The position numbers and the translations under genes were made by a program. Shown piece by piece: positions 1 through 8,981 of a stretch of 64,000 nucleotides of DNA; position 1 is the first letter of the stretch; each line of letters starts with the position of its first letter. Source of the DNA: Paraburkholderia rhynchosiae (GTDB lineage: Bacteria; Pseudomonadota; Gammaproteobacteria; Burkholderiales; Burkholderiaceae); NCBI RefSeq assembly GCF_002879865.1, contig NZ_PNXY01000013.1:62001-126000 (forward strand), read 5' to 3'. A model generated the notes under the pieces. That model did not search any database. It had not been told where the DNA came from and saw nothing but the letters and a program-made list of their open reading frames with translations.

Positions 1-2
1 GC

Positions 3-872
3 AACGTCGACGAAAACACCATCACACAGATTGTGTTGGCAAGACATGCTGAAGGGGCAAATCCCCGCCTCAATCAGATCATGACGAGCCTTGTCCAACA
101 CCTGCACGCATTCGCTCGTGAGGTCAGATTGACCGAGGAGGAGTGGTTCAAGGGAATAGAGTTCCTCACGGCCGCCGGCCATATCACCGACGATAAACGC
201 CAGGAGTTCATTCTCCTGTCGGATACGCTCGGTCTGTCGATGCTCGTCACGGCGATGAATAACCGCAAGCCGGAGGGATGCACCGAGTCCACTGTGTTGG
301 GTCCGTTCTTCGTCGCCGATGCGCCCGGGTATCAGAATGGCGACGACGTCGCGAACGGTGCGAAAGGAGAGCCTTGCTTGGTCACGGGAAGAGTGAAGGG
401 GCTCGACGGTGAGCCCGTCGCAAACGCCATTATCGACGTATGGCAGGCTGACTCCGACGGCTTCTACGACGTGCAATACGAGGGCAACGCCGACGCGCTC
501 GGTCGTGGAAGGTTGCGTAGCCGCGCGGACGGTTCATTCAATTTCCGTTCCGTCACGGCCGAGTCGTATCCGATTCCGTATGACGGCCCCGTCGGAAAGA
601 TGCTCGAAGCGCTCGGTCGTCACCCGTGGCGGCCCGCGCATCTGCATTTCATGATCGAAGCGCCAGGCTACGAGCGCCTGATCACACACGTCTTTCGCTC
701 GGGAGACCGGTATCTGGATTCGGATGCGGTGTTTGGCGTGCGCTCCTCTTTGATTGCCGACTGGCAGCAGCACGACGCCGGCATCGCACCGGATGGTACA
801 AAGATCGATGTTCCATACAGCACGCTGGATTTCACATTCGTGCTCAACCCTGCGCATGAAAGCGCGGTGTGA
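3..872 (+). CDS. Hydroxyquinol 1,2-dioxygenase (5' end cut by window)
   Basis: Intradiol ring-cleavage dioxygenase that opens hydroxyquinol (1,2,4-trihydroxybenzene) to maleylacetate in the cytoplasm. The reading frame is open from base 3, and the residues before the GTG at 33 (NVDENTITQI) read like the normal N-terminus of the family, so the true start lies just left of the window and only a few residues are missing. An N-terminal helical dimerisation domain (about residues 1-95) is followed by the beta-sandwich catalytic domain. The expected Fe(III) ligands are visible: Tyr in DGFYDV, Tyr in SYPIPYDG and the two His of PAHLHF. The next gene, 37 bp downstream, is maleylacetate reductase, which supports hydroxyquinol rather than catechol as substrate. 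Catechol 1,2-dioxygenase is the alternative. Confidence 0.88.
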   Translation, partial: NVDENTITQIVLARHAEGANPRLNQIMTSLVQHLHAFAREVRLTEEEWFKGIEFLTAAGHITDDKRQEFILLSDTLGLSMLVTAMNNRKPEGCTESTVLGPFFVADAPGYQNGDDVANGAKGEPCLVTGRVKGLDGEPVANAIIDVWQADSDGFYDVQYEGNADALGRGRLRSRADGSFNFRSVTAESYPIPYDGPVGKMLEALGRHPWRPAHLHFMIEAPGYERLITHVFRSGDRYLDSDAVFGVRSSLIADWQQHDAGIAPDGTKIDVPYSTLDFTFVLNPAHESAV

Positions 873-909
873 ACCATTAGTCCAGGTTATCTGACTCTCC
901 AGGTGCGTC

Positions 910-1977
910 ATGGAATCTTTTATCTATCAGGCGCAGCCCGCTCGCGTCATCTTCGGTTCCGGGACCGCAGCGCAGCTTGCCGATGAGGCTCAGCGGCTCG
1001 GACTGAAGCGCTTGCTCATACTATGCACACCTGGGCAGGCCGCACTGGCCGAGCGTGCACGTCAATGGGCGGGCGAACGGGTGGTTGGCATATTCGCCGG
1101 GGCGACCATGCATACGCCCGTCGATGTGACGGAACGTGCACTTCGTGTCGTGCAGGATCTGCATGCCGATGGCGTGGTCTCCATTGGCGGCGGATCGACA
1201 ATTGGCTTGGGCAAGGCGATTGCACTGCGCACCGATCTTCCGCAAATTGTCCTGCCGACGACCTACGCCGGTTCTGAAATGACGCCTATTCTCGGCGAAA
1301 CGAAAGACGGTCTGAAGACGACGCAGCGAAGCCCGAGAATCTTGCCGGAAACCGTTATCTACGACGTCGATCTGAGTCTCTCGTTGCCCTCACCTATATC
1401 GGCCCTGTCTGCATTCAATGCAATCGCTCACGCCGTGGAGGCGCTCTACGCACCGGACACCAACCCAATCATCTCGCTGATGGCACAGGAAGGTGTGCGC
1501 ACGCTCGTCCGTGCGCTGCCGCAATTGATCGAAACGCCTCACGATCCGGCCGTCAGAAGCGACATGCTATACGGCGCGTGGCTGTGTTCATATTGTCTCG
1601 GCAACACCACGATGGGATTGCATCACAAGCTTTGTCATACATTGGGCGGCGCGTTCAATCTTCCACATGCGGAAACCCATACGATCGTGTTGCCGTATGT
1701 GCTGGAGTTCAATGCACCGGTGATACCCGACGCAATGGCGCGTTTGTGCCACGCGATGAACGACGACGATCCGGTCAATACTCTCCTTGCTCTCGAGCGT
1801 GCCTGTCGGATTCCCATGGCTCTGAAGGACATTGGTATGCCGGAAGAGGGTATCGCCGGCGCCGTGCAGCAGTTGCTGGCAAATCCGTACGCCAATCCAC
1901 GGCCGCTCGAAACCATTGAACTGACCACACTGCTCGAACATGCATGGGCGGGAACTGGTAGTCGGGCTATCGGATAA
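910..1977 (+). CDS. Maleylacetate reductase
   Basis: Iron-containing alcohol dehydrogenase-fold enzyme reducing maleylacetate to 3-oxoadipate with NAD(P)H, the step after hydroxyquinol ring cleavage. The 355-residue length is normal. Visible motifs are the nucleotide-binding GGGSTIGLGKA (about residue 98), PTTYAGSEMT, the AFNAIAHAVEALYA helix and the HHKLCHTLGG...LPHAETH segment where metal-binding dehydrogenases keep their His ligands. It is transcribed with the dioxygenase 37 bp upstream. Together they form the lower part of a route for resorcinol, chlorophenols, nitrophenols or similar aromatics. The upstream monooxygenase is outside the window. Confidence 0.9.
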   Translation: MESFIYQAQPARVIFGSGTAAQLADEAQRLGLKRLLILCTPGQAALAERARQWAGERVVGIFAGATMHTPVDVTERALRVVQDLHADGVVSIGGGSTIGLGKAIALRTDLPQIVLPTTYAGSEMTPILGETKDGLKTTQRSPRILPETVIYDVDLSLSLPSPISALSAFNAIAHAVEALYAPDTNPIISLMAQEGVRTLVRALPQLIETPHDPAVRSDMLYGAWLCSYCLGNTTMGLHHKLCHTLGGAFNLPHAETHTIVLPYVLEFNAPVIPDAMARLCHAMNDDDPVNTLLALERACRIPMALKDIGMPEEGIAGAVQQLLANPYANPRPLETIELTTLLEHAWAGTGSRAIG

Positions 1978-2251
1978 CGCAGGGTCGCGAAAAGTTCGTC
2001 CACATGCCAAGTGCTGCGCGGCGCGGCTAGCCTGACGCAGATTTGCCCCTCATGAACTCGACAGAGCTGTGTGCGGGAATAAGTAATTTCCCCTATAAAG
2101 AAGCACGCCAAATATTCATTTTACGAAGTTAGAATGATTCCACTAATTGGGAAATGCATTCGCTGAGTCAAATGATTGTTTGCGGGCTGGCGCCGTGCTA
2201 ACCGCCGACATAGTTGACGAACTAAAACGATAATCCGGGAGGACTGTCCCT

Positions 2252-2521
2252 ATGTCTCCGCACCTTCAAGCACAGAAGGAGTTGGATCACCTTAAGTCGA
2301 TCATCTTCTATCTGGAACGCGGACGGTCCGAAATCGCAGCGCCGACAAGCGCGGTGGCGGAGATTGACTACTGGCGCAGGCGCATCCGCGCCGTGTTGAT
2401 GTTTCCCAATACGCCAAGGCAAATAACCGATCAAGCATCAGCGCTTCTGGCCAGGCTGGATCGCATTACTGCCGCAAAGCGCGAGTGTGATGGCTCCGGG
2501 CACATAAAGGCAGCAGCATAG
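2252..2521 (+). CDS. Small hypothetical protein, 89 aa
   Basis: Not recognised. A good ribosome site (GGGAGGA at about 2237-2243) precedes the ATG at suitable spacing and codon use is GC3-rich, which argues for a real gene. The product is soluble, has no signal peptide and is probably helical. It has an N-terminal HLQAQKELDHLKSIIFYLE segment and a central aromatic and arginine-rich DYWRRRIRAV stretch. It stands alone between the hydroxyquinol genes and a convergent nitronate monooxygenase gene, about 275 bp after the reductase, so it probably has its own promoter. Confidence 0.6.
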   Translation: MSPHLQAQKELDHLKSIIFYLERGRSEIAAPTSAVAEIDYWRRRIRAVLMFPNTPRQITDQASALLARLDRITAAKRECDGSGHIKAAA

Positions 2522-2571
2522 TGTGTCAGGTGCTCAAGCAGTTCGTCCTTTTCGGCTGATCGTCGGCCTGG

Positions 2572-3594
2572 TTAGCCGCTAGCCGGGCTGATGCGCGTCG
2601 ATGCCTCAATCGCTTCGTTCAGAAGGCGATCGATGACTTCTGCGGCCGACGTGCGTTTATCCACCAGCGCCGACGATTCCCCAGCAAACAATGCCATCTT
2701 CTCGAGATCGCCGGTGGTGGTGCGCAATGGCGAGTTAGTGCTGAACTTATAAATCGGGTAGTCCGGTTCTTGCGCGATCACTTCGCGCGGCAGGAGGTAA
2801 GGATTGTTGCCGAACAGATGATCGCCCGCCTCGCGAGTCACGCTGTTGGCCAGCACTCGCACGGGCGCGCCCGGCGGCCAGTTGATTGCATAGACGTCGG
2901 TGTGGACGGTATCGCCGGCCTGCGCCTCCACAATGCGTTGCTTGTGGTAGTCGTGTGCAAACGATTCATGAGTCGGGAGGAACACGGTGCCACAATGAAT
3001 GCCCGACGCGCCGAGTGCAAGAGCGGCAATAAGTCCGCCGCCAGTCGCGAATCCGCCAGAGGCGACCACTGGGACGTGCAGACACCGTGCAATCTCGGGC
3101 AGTAGTGTAAGGATGCCTGTGCGTCCACGCACGTGGCCGCCGGCCTCAATTCCTTGAGCAATGACCACATCGGCACCGGCCTTTTCGGCAGCAATTGCGT
3201 CCTGAAGAGAGCCGACCTGATACAGCACGATTGCCCCTGCATTCTTCGCACGTGCGACTACTTCGGGGAATACGTCCCAGAAGAAGCACATCGCCGGCAC
3301 ATGCGCTGACAGGCATACGTCGAGTTCGGCCGCGAGAAGCCTTGGCTCGGTCCCCGCCGGGATCAGGTTGACTCCGAAGGGCCGATCGGTCGCCGCGCGC
3401 ACCGCAGCGATTTCGCGCTCGATCACGTCGGGCGGCTCCCGAACCATGCCGAGCAACCCGAATCCGCCAGCATTCGAAACGGCCGACACGAGTTCGGCAC
3501 GCGCGGGGCCGCCCATGCCGGCCGATATGATTGGATGCCGGCAGCCGAGCAGGCGGGTTAACGCGGTCTCAAACCGGGCGACTTTCTCGGTCAT
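2572..3594 (-). CDS. Nitronate monooxygenase / 2-nitropropane dioxygenase-like flavoprotein
   Basis: FMN-dependent TIM-barrel oxidoreductase of the nitronate monooxygenase family (340 aa, usual length), which oxidises alkyl nitronates such as propionate 3-nitronate. The N-terminal LLGCRHPIISAGMGGPARAEL segment, the central IAQGIEAGGHVRG motif containing the family His-glycine signature, PVVASGGFATGGG and the phosphate-binding ALGASGIHCGTVF are all visible. The start is supported by AAAGGAAC just upstream of the ATG at 3594. It faces the small gene at 2252 and a decayed isochorismatase-like gene lies upstream. Some family members act on other substrates, so the exact reaction is open. Confidence 0.85.
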   Translation of the reverse strand: MTEKVARFETALTRLLGCRHPIISAGMGGPARAELVSAVSNAGGFGLLGMVREPPDVIEREIAAVRAATDRPFGVNLIPAGTEPRLLAAELDVCLSAHVPAMCFFWDVFPEVVARAKNAGAIVLYQVGSLQDAIAAEKAGADVVIAQGIEAGGHVRGRTGILTLLPEIARCLHVPVVASGGFATGGGLIAALALGASGIHCGTVFLPTHESFAHDYHKQRIVEAQAGDTVHTDVYAINWPPGAPVRVLANSVTREAGDHLFGNNPYLLPREVIAQEPDYPIYKFSTNSPLRTTTGDLEKMALFAGESSALVDKRTSAAEVIDRLLNEAIEASTRISPASG

Positions 3595-3775
3595 GGCCGT
3601 TCCTTTGCCTTTCAGGCTTGATGCACATGCCGCGAACAGAAGGCATTACTACTCAAGGGTCTATTCGGGGTTGTCGGGCCTTGCGCGGGCCAAGGCTTCT
3701 CTACAGAGTAGACCAATCCGGCTTCCGGCCCGAGAATCCTGGCGGCCCCAGAACAATAGAGCGGACGTCGAACGT

Positions 3776-4140
3776 CTAGGCGAGAAGTTGCAACGCATCC
3801 GTGAGCGACAGCACCGCGGTGCGCGAATCGGATGCGGTGGAGAACAGATGTTCATGTACCACCTGATCGGGTCGTAACAGCAATCCTTGACCGTGTACAG
3901 ACGGAAGTCCGCGTCGCTCGCATAGGCTACCGACGACAGCACCACACTGGTCGATACAATGCCGACCATGATCAGCGAATCGGCCCGATCGGACACGACA
4001 TCAGCGCTTCGAATAGCGATGAAAAGGGCGTTGGACCCAAGCCGCCGGGTCGCCTACGGAAGTTGGGTGTCGATGCCCGTCGCCAGTCAGCATTGGCGCA
4101 TCGTCTCTATACGCTGCTCGCGAATATCCGTAGATCTTGC
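3776..4140 (-). pseudogene. Decayed isochorismatase-family cysteine hydrolase
   Basis: The minus strand encodes, in pieces, the C-terminal half of an isochorismatase-like hydrolase. The stretch LIMVGIVSTSVVLSSVAYA matches the family's nucleophile region (usually AG-TSGVVLST), and SDADFRLYTVKDCCYDP continues it. At about 3865-3870 one base is missing. Restoring it gives QVVHEHLFSTAS, then SRTAVLSLTDALQLLA and a stop at 3776-3778, exactly the expected tail. Upstream in the main frame are at least two more in-frame stops (about 4054 and 4090), and the N-terminal half is not recognisable. Ser-Thr-Ser replaces the usual residues around the catalytic Cys. The left and right limits of the remnant are approximate. 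Confidence 0.65.
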
Positions 4141-4156
4141 GTACCGGCGCACGGCA

Positions 4157-4321
4157 CTAGCCCTTGCTGAACAGGCTCAAGACACGGGAGATAGACTTCG
4201 CTGCCACAACGAGCAGAGCGCCCGAGACGTTGTAGTCGACGTTGTACATGAGGTCCGTCAAGTAGAACATAGATAGCGCAATGAGCGGATGGTACATCGT
4301 ACGGCTTAGCAGGCTTTTCAT
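4157..4321 (-). CDS. Possible small membrane protein, 54 aa
   Basis: An ATG-started frame encoding a largely hydrophobic peptide with two potential membrane segments (HPLIALSMFYLTDLMY and GALLVVAAKSISRVL). It has only a weak ribosome site (GTGAGACG). It sits among decayed sequence beside the isochorismatase remnant, so it could be a surviving fragment rather than a functional gene. Confidence 0.3.
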   Translation of the reverse strand: MKSLLSRTMYHPLIALSMFYLTDLMYNVDYNVSGALLVVAAKSISRVLSLFSKG

Positions 4322-4991
4322 AGACGTCTCACGCAATTTCGTTTGCCCGAAGCGGTAGGTCACTGGACGTGAACTGATGTGGGCATCAGGTGGCGCAGCG
4401 GGCTTCGGTAAACCATGGAAGGTCTCGCCACGAGAACGGCTGACGTTGATCCGTCGCGTCCCGTACCAACTTTGCCTCTCGCAACCGCTTGCGGTCCTGC
4501 CCGCGCGTCGGCTTTTTTTGCCCGATCGTCCAAGTCTTGCCGTTGATCGACGTTGCCATTGCCGGGCGTCCAGAAAGATTGCCGGGCACTCCTGCACAAG
4601 TACACGATCTGTCTGCACGCGGCTCTATCGCATAGGCGGCGCAGACGCACACAAAGGTATGCGGGTAAACCCAATGAAACGGTAACGACGAGGCCTGACG
4701 TCACCACGTTGGCAAACGCGAACTAGGATCGCGATTGCCGCGTAGATCGTAATGCAGAGCAGAATGAGCGAGTTCCACGCGACGCAGGAACCGGGCGGCG
4801 AAACACGTTGCTAACGAACTGGCCGCGCGCGGCCCGACGCATCACAAAGCGCCTCACAGGCGGGGCGAAATCATCCGTAAGCGATTTGTTATCGAACGAC
4901 GCAACGGGGTATAACATGTACCCGCGGCCGAACGACAAATGCTGCCGCCGCACTTCCTTGCCGGGGAAATCGCAGTTCACGTGAGCTATTC
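4322..4991. other. Gene-poor stretch with likely degraded sequence
   Basis: About 670 bp without a gene I can support. Several short overlapping frames exist on both strands but none has a convincing ribosome site, codon bias or recognisable domain. One minus-strand frame (about 4386-4580) is charged and protein-like but unidentified. Together with the pseudogene at 3776-4140 this looks like a decaying region. The promoter of the AraC gene at 4992 should lie in its last 100 bp. Confidence 0.4.
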
Positions 4992-6032
4992 ATGGATGCA
5001 GTTTCTGACGTTCTGCGCGCTGTGCGCTTAAGCGGCGCTGTGTTTCTGAACGGAACCTTCACGGCACCGTGGTCGTTGATAGGCCGCACGGATGCTGCGC
5101 TGTGCGGAGCTTACTTGCCGAGTTCGGAGCGGGTAGTCTCATATCACCTGATCATAGAAGGGAGTTGCTGGGCGAAGTTGCCGAACGACCCCCATTCAGC
5201 TATTCATCTCGATGCCGGAGAACTGCTGGTGGTGCCGCAAGGCGAAGCGCACGTGATGGGCAGCGCCATGGATCTTCCGCCAACGCCGTCGGAGTCGCTA
5301 TTAGGGGGCGTGATGGCTGAAATGCCTGGCGAGGTGATGACGCTGTCCCACGGCGGCGGAGGAGCGGCGACTCGCATCGTATGTGGCTTTCTGGCCTGCG
5401 ACGATACCCTGAGCAACCCGCTGCTCTCATCGCTGCCGCGACTCTTCAAGATTGATATGCGTCACAATCCGCGCGCGGCATGGATCGAGTCCTCTCTCAA
5501 GTTTGCTGCCGCCGAGGCAGGGGATTCACGTCCGGGCGGTACGATGGTGCTCGCGAGACTGTCCGAACTTCTGTTTGTCGAGGCGGTGCGTACCTGTATT
5601 GAAGCGCTCCCGGCGGATCAGACAGGATGGCTGGCCGGCGTACGCGATCGCTATGTAGGGCGTGCGCTTTCCTTGCTACATGCTCAATCGGTTCACCCAT
5701 GGACCGTTGACGAGCTCGCGCGCAAAGTGGGGTTATCGCGCTCCGCGTTGGCGCAACGGTTCGCCGATCTTCTCGGGCAACCGCCAATGCAGTACCTGGC
5801 GCGATGGCGCATGCAGATTGCGTCGCACGAACTGTTGACCGGCGGAAAGTCACTCGCGGCTATAGCGGAGCAAATTGGCTACGAGTCGGAGGCGGCGTTC
5901 AGTCGCGCCTTCAGGCGCGAATTTGGAATGCCGCCGGCAGGCTGGCGCAGGAGCAAAGGAAAGATAGACGGTGCTGCCGTCTCCAGGCAGACATCACTCG
6001 GTGCAAGTGGTATCGCATCCCCACCGGTTTAG
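4992..6032 (+). CDS. AraC-family regulator with N-terminal cupin (cupin_6 type)
   Basis: Transcriptional regulator, 346 aa. The N-terminal half (about 1-200) matches the AraC-associated cupin seen in regulators of redox or aldehyde genes: LRLSGAVFLNGTFTAPW-like start, SYHLIIEGSCW and the LDAGELLVVPQGEAHVM core. The C-terminal half carries two helix-turn-helix motifs (WTVDELARKVGLSRSALAQRFADLLG and SLAAIAEQIGYESEAAFSRAFRREFG, about 233-320). The gene lies about 310 bp upstream of the diiron/OsmC gene pair on the same strand, so that pair is its most likely target. The effector is unknown. Confidence 0.88.
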   Translation: MDAVSDVLRAVRLSGAVFLNGTFTAPWSLIGRTDAALCGAYLPSSERVVSYHLIIEGSCWAKLPNDPHSAIHLDAGELLVVPQGEAHVMGSAMDLPPTPSESLLGGVMAEMPGEVMTLSHGGGGAATRIVCGFLACDDTLSNPLLSSLPRLFKIDMRHNPRAAWIESSLKFAAAEAGDSRPGGTMVLARLSELLFVEAVRTCIEALPADQTGWLAGVRDRYVGRALSLLHAQSVHPWTVDELARKVGLSRSALAQRFADLLGQPPMQYLARWRMQIASHELLTGGKSLAAIAEQIGYESEAAFSRAFRREFGMPPAGWRRSKGKIDGAAVSRQTSLGASGIASPPV

Positions 6033-6342
6033 TAACACTGGCAGCCGGGCGCAACGGTGCCTCGATAACGTCAGCAAGGGCCCGAACTGATCGGTAGCTC
6101 ATTGCGCCAATTGGCCAGATCAAATCGCCAGCGTGCCTCTGGCATGCCAGGCGCAACTTCATTCACGCGCGTCAAAGCTGATTCGGCGTTTCGGTCATAT
6201 CGTCCGGCGGCCCAATCATAGAACCTCGCGTCTCCCAACCGTACATTGAGCCTGCCGGAATGCCAGATCAGCAATCTGGTTTTGACCGGCAGACGGACAC
6301 GCACAGTTCGACCGCGAGGCGGTCTCTATTGGGAGCAAGGCT
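6033..6342. other. Intergenic region between AraC gene and diiron gene
   Basis: Probable promoter region of the gene at 6343. A minus-strand frame at 6071-6304 (77 codons) is somewhat protein-like, with Trp/Arg-rich residues, but lacks a ribosome site and any family I recognise, so I do not call it. Confidence 0.4.
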
Positions 6343-7275
6343 ATGAAAGCAGTATCGCGACTTTCCGACCGCGATCGTTACGCCCGGTGCATTCGCGCCT
6401 CAAAGATGGTCAGTTGGGATATCGACCGTGACGTGATCGGAGGTCGCACTTTCGACACATCCCAGAAGTATCTGCCCGACGGGCTCTCACTGGCGCCGAA
6501 TTTCTTTACCCTCTCTGCCAGTGAGAAACGGTTTGTCAGTCAGATTCAGGGCCGCACGTATGCAAACGTGTTCGGGTTGGTGGAACGCTTCATCAACGCA
6601 AAGGTGCTCGAAGTCGGCCGCGACTACTGGCTCGGCGACCAGGTGGCGCTTGAGGCGCTGGTGCGGTTCAGCGAGGAGGAACTCAAGCATCAGGCGCTGT
6701 TTCGCCGCATCGACAGAATGATCGGTGAAACCCTGCCTGCTGGTTATCGCTTCGACGTCGACCCCGATGAAATTGCCGCTGTGATCCTCGGGAAGAGTAC
6801 CTGGGCGGTACTCGCGCTGACGTTGCATATCGAACTCTTCACACAGCTTCACTATCGTCAGAGCATCAATCCAGACGATCAGCTATCCGAACTATTCAAG
6901 AACGTATTTCTCTATCACTGGAAGGAGGAGAGCCAGCACGCCATCCTTGATGAACTCGAATGGCAGCGTCACGACGTCACTGTGACCGCCGAGGAGCGCG
7001 ATAACGCTGTCGATGAGTTCATCGAACTGGTCGCCGCAGTCGACGGCATTTTGCAGGCGCAGGCCACAGCCGATGCGCGCTATTTCGTGGCGAACTGCGG
7101 CCGCGGAGTCGACGAAGTTGAAACGCTATCGATCGAAGCGAATTTCCTGGAGGCTTACCGGTGGCAATACATCCATTCCGGTGTACGTCATCCTCACTTC
7201 AAGGAGGTTCTTCATAGGCTCATCTCCGAAGACCAGGGCATGCGCATCCAGGCTGCGCTAGCCACGCTGCAATGA
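6343..7275 (+). CDS. Ferritin-like diiron protein (AurF-like), function unknown
   Basis: A 310-residue, mainly helical soluble protein. Two EExxH-type iron motifs stand out: RFSEEELKHQALFRR (about residue 108) and HWKEESQHAILDE (about residue 190), plus a Glu/His helix TLHIELFTQLHY between them. This is the arrangement of ferritin-like diiron oxygenases such as AurF (p-aminobenzoate N-oxygenase). The start follows a reasonable GGGAGCAAGG ribosome site. An OsmC-family gene follows 44 bp downstream with its own strong ribosome site, and an AraC regulator precedes, suggesting a regulated oxidation/detoxification pair. The substrate cannot be read from sequence. Confidence 0.65.
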   Translation: MKAVSRLSDRDRYARCIRASKMVSWDIDRDVIGGRTFDTSQKYLPDGLSLAPNFFTLSASEKRFVSQIQGRTYANVFGLVERFINAKVLEVGRDYWLGDQVALEALVRFSEEELKHQALFRRIDRMIGETLPAGYRFDVDPDEIAAVILGKSTWAVLALTLHIELFTQLHYRQSINPDDQLSELFKNVFLYHWKEESQHAILDELEWQRHDVTVTAEERDNAVDEFIELVAAVDGILQAQATADARYFVANCGRGVDEVETLSIEANFLEAYRWQYIHSGVRHPHFKEVLHRLISEDQGMRIQAALATLQ

Positions 7276-7319
7276 GATTAATCGAAACGGAACAACCCGC
7301 GTATTAAAGGAGATTCGAC

Positions 7320-7892
7320 ATGAATGCGAATGCACAGCACAAAGAACCTAACGTCGTGAACGGCCTCAACGTGGACGACCTGTTCGCGCTGATCGAGGGC
7401 GTCAGGCGCGACGCCTCGAAAGCCGCCACCAGTTGGCGCATTGCTACGACATGGCAAGGCCAGACCCGGACTCGCGCGGAGGTAGACGGCTTCTCGATCG
7501 GAGGACAGGACGTGTCGCGTCGGTTCACAATCGATATCGACGAGCCTTGCGAACTTGGCGGCTCTAATCAGTTTGCCAACCCTCAGGAGCACCTGATCGC
7601 GGCGCTGAACGCTTGCATCACGGTGGGTTACGCGGCGCAATGCGCGGTTCGCGGCATTACGCTCCAGTCTCTCAAGGTTGAGACTGAGGGTGAAATCGAT
7701 CTAAGAGGGTTTCTTGGGCTCGATTCCAAGGTCGCAAACGGCTACGAGAGCTTGCGTTTCACCGTTCGTATCAAGGGCAGCGGCACCAGGCAGCAGTTCG
7801 CCGAAATCCACGACGCCGTCATGGCCACTTCTCCGAACGTCTATAACCTGGCGAATGCGGTCGCATTGAAATCGACGGTTGTCGTCGAGTGA
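7320..7892 (+). CDS. OsmC-family protein
   Basis: A 190-residue OsmC/Ohr-fold protein. It shows the family's central strand/helix EHLIAALNACITVGYAAQCAVRGI with the conserved Cys, and the C-terminal ATSPNVYNLANAV segment, where OsmC proteins usually carry a second Cys-Pro and this one has Ser-Pro. Loss of that second Cys suggests it is not a classical thiol peroxidase. A strong ribosome site (AAAGGAGA) precedes the ATG. It is probably co-transcribed with the diiron protein gene at 6343. Acyl or peroxide handling is possible but inferred. Confidence 0.8.
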   Translation: MNANAQHKEPNVVNGLNVDDLFALIEGVRRDASKAATSWRIATTWQGQTRTRAEVDGFSIGGQDVSRRFTIDIDEPCELGGSNQFANPQEHLIAALNACITVGYAAQCAVRGITLQSLKVETEGEIDLRGFLGLDSKVANGYESLRFTVRIKGSGTRQQFAEIHDAVMATSPNVYNLANAVALKSTVVVE

Positions 7893-7910
7893 CTTCGGGA
7901 TAGGGCACGC

Positions 7911-7945
7911 CGAACGGCAGCAGCGGGGTCACATGCTGCCGTTCG
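7911..7945. terminator. Perfect 12-bp inverted repeat between convergent genes
   Basis: CGAACGGCAGCA (7911-7922) and its exact complement TGCTGCCGTTCG (7934-7945) flank an 11-nt loop. It lies just after the OsmC stop and its right arm is inside the last codons of the convergent YVTN gene. There is no T-tract, so it could be a bidirectional hairpin terminator or mRNA 3'-end stabiliser. Confidence 0.5.
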
Positions 7946-8981
7946 TAGCCATGATGCGAAGCAGCGGTTTGCCATCGACATTCTTCAGCGGGAAATAAAC
8001 CCGGTGCGTCGCGGTATCGACACCAACAACATGTGCATTCGCTCCCACGAAGCCCTCGCCAATCTTCGATATAGACGAGCCCGACACGCGGAACATCGAC
8101 GCAATCCCCGCTTCTCCGGCGACATAAAGCACGCCTAGGCCTGGATCGTACGAGAGGACGTCCGGCGCTCCGCCTACTTCGAAGGACTGGATCACGCGCG
8201 TTGTCACCATGTCGAGTACAAGCAGTCGGTTGTTGCCTTCACAGCCGATGAACGCGCGATGCAATTGCGGCACGATAGCGAGGCCATGATTGCCTTTAGC
8301 GCCAGGCAGTTCGATCCGACGGGTAATGGTATCGGTCAATGGGTCGATTTCAACGAGTTCTCGCCGCGTCTGGACGTTCACGAAAATATGACGGGATGCA
8401 GGATCGTATTGCGTGTTGCCCACTTCGCCACCCAGCTGGATTGTGTTTATTCGCCGGTTGGTTCGCGTATCGATCACGGTTACCGTGCCTCCGGTTTCGT
8501 CCGAGACATAGAGTTTGCGGGAATCCGGTTCATACGCGATGCCATCGGGATAGACGCCACCCGGCACACGCGCCACAACGTGCATGCTTGCCTCGTCGAT
8601 CGCGACGACCTCATTGGTACCCGTCGCAGACGCATAGACGCGCCCCAGTTCGGGCACGGCCAGCACGCCATGTACGGAAGCGAGATTGCCGATGCGCGAC
8701 ACAACTCGCGAGTTCAGCGTATCGAAGACGATCACTTCACTGTCACCAAGATGAGCGATGAACAGCAGATGCCGGTCCGCGTCATAACTCATGTAGTCCA
8801 GACGCGTGGCGCGACCCGGCAACGGAATGTCAGCGATGTGGCTAAGCGGCAGGTCAGCCGCTGCCTGTCCGGCGGCAGCCGGTGAAATGCCGCATACCAG
8901 GATGCCGGCCGCTGCCGACACCACGACCACTATCGCGTACCACCATACCGCTCGGGCTTTGTCTGTTTCTGTGCGCATCAT
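7929..8981 (-). CDS. YVTN-family beta-propeller protein, exported
   Basis: A 350-residue protein with an N-terminal membrane segment or signal peptide (VWWYAIVVVVSAAAGILVCG, then ...AAAGQAAA) followed by repeated blades of the YVTN/lactonase-like beta-propeller type. Blades such as RLYVSDETGGTVTVIDTRTNR and VYASATGTNEVVAIDE recur at about 40-45 residues. It probably folds in the periplasm. Such proteins are often associated with alcohol or dye-linked oxidation systems, but no enzyme of that kind is adjacent. It is divergent from the AraC gene at 9334. Confidence 0.8.
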   Translation of the reverse strand: MMRTETDKARAVWWYAIVVVVSAAAGILVCGISPAAAGQAAADLPLSHIADIPLPGRATRLDYMSYDADRHLLFIAHLGDSEVIVFDTLNSRVVSRIGNLASVHGVLAVPELGRVYASATGTNEVVAIDEASMHVVARVPGGVYPDGIAYEPDSRKLYVSDETGGTVTVIDTRTNRRINTIQLGGEVGNTQYDPASRHIFVNVQTRRELVEIDPLTDTITRRIELPGAKGNHGLAIVPQLHRAFIGCEGNNRLLVLDMVTTRVIQSFEVGGAPDVLSYDPGLGVLYVAGEAGIASMFRVSGSSISKIGEGFVGANAHVVGVDTATHRVYFPLKNVDGKPLLRIMATNGSM

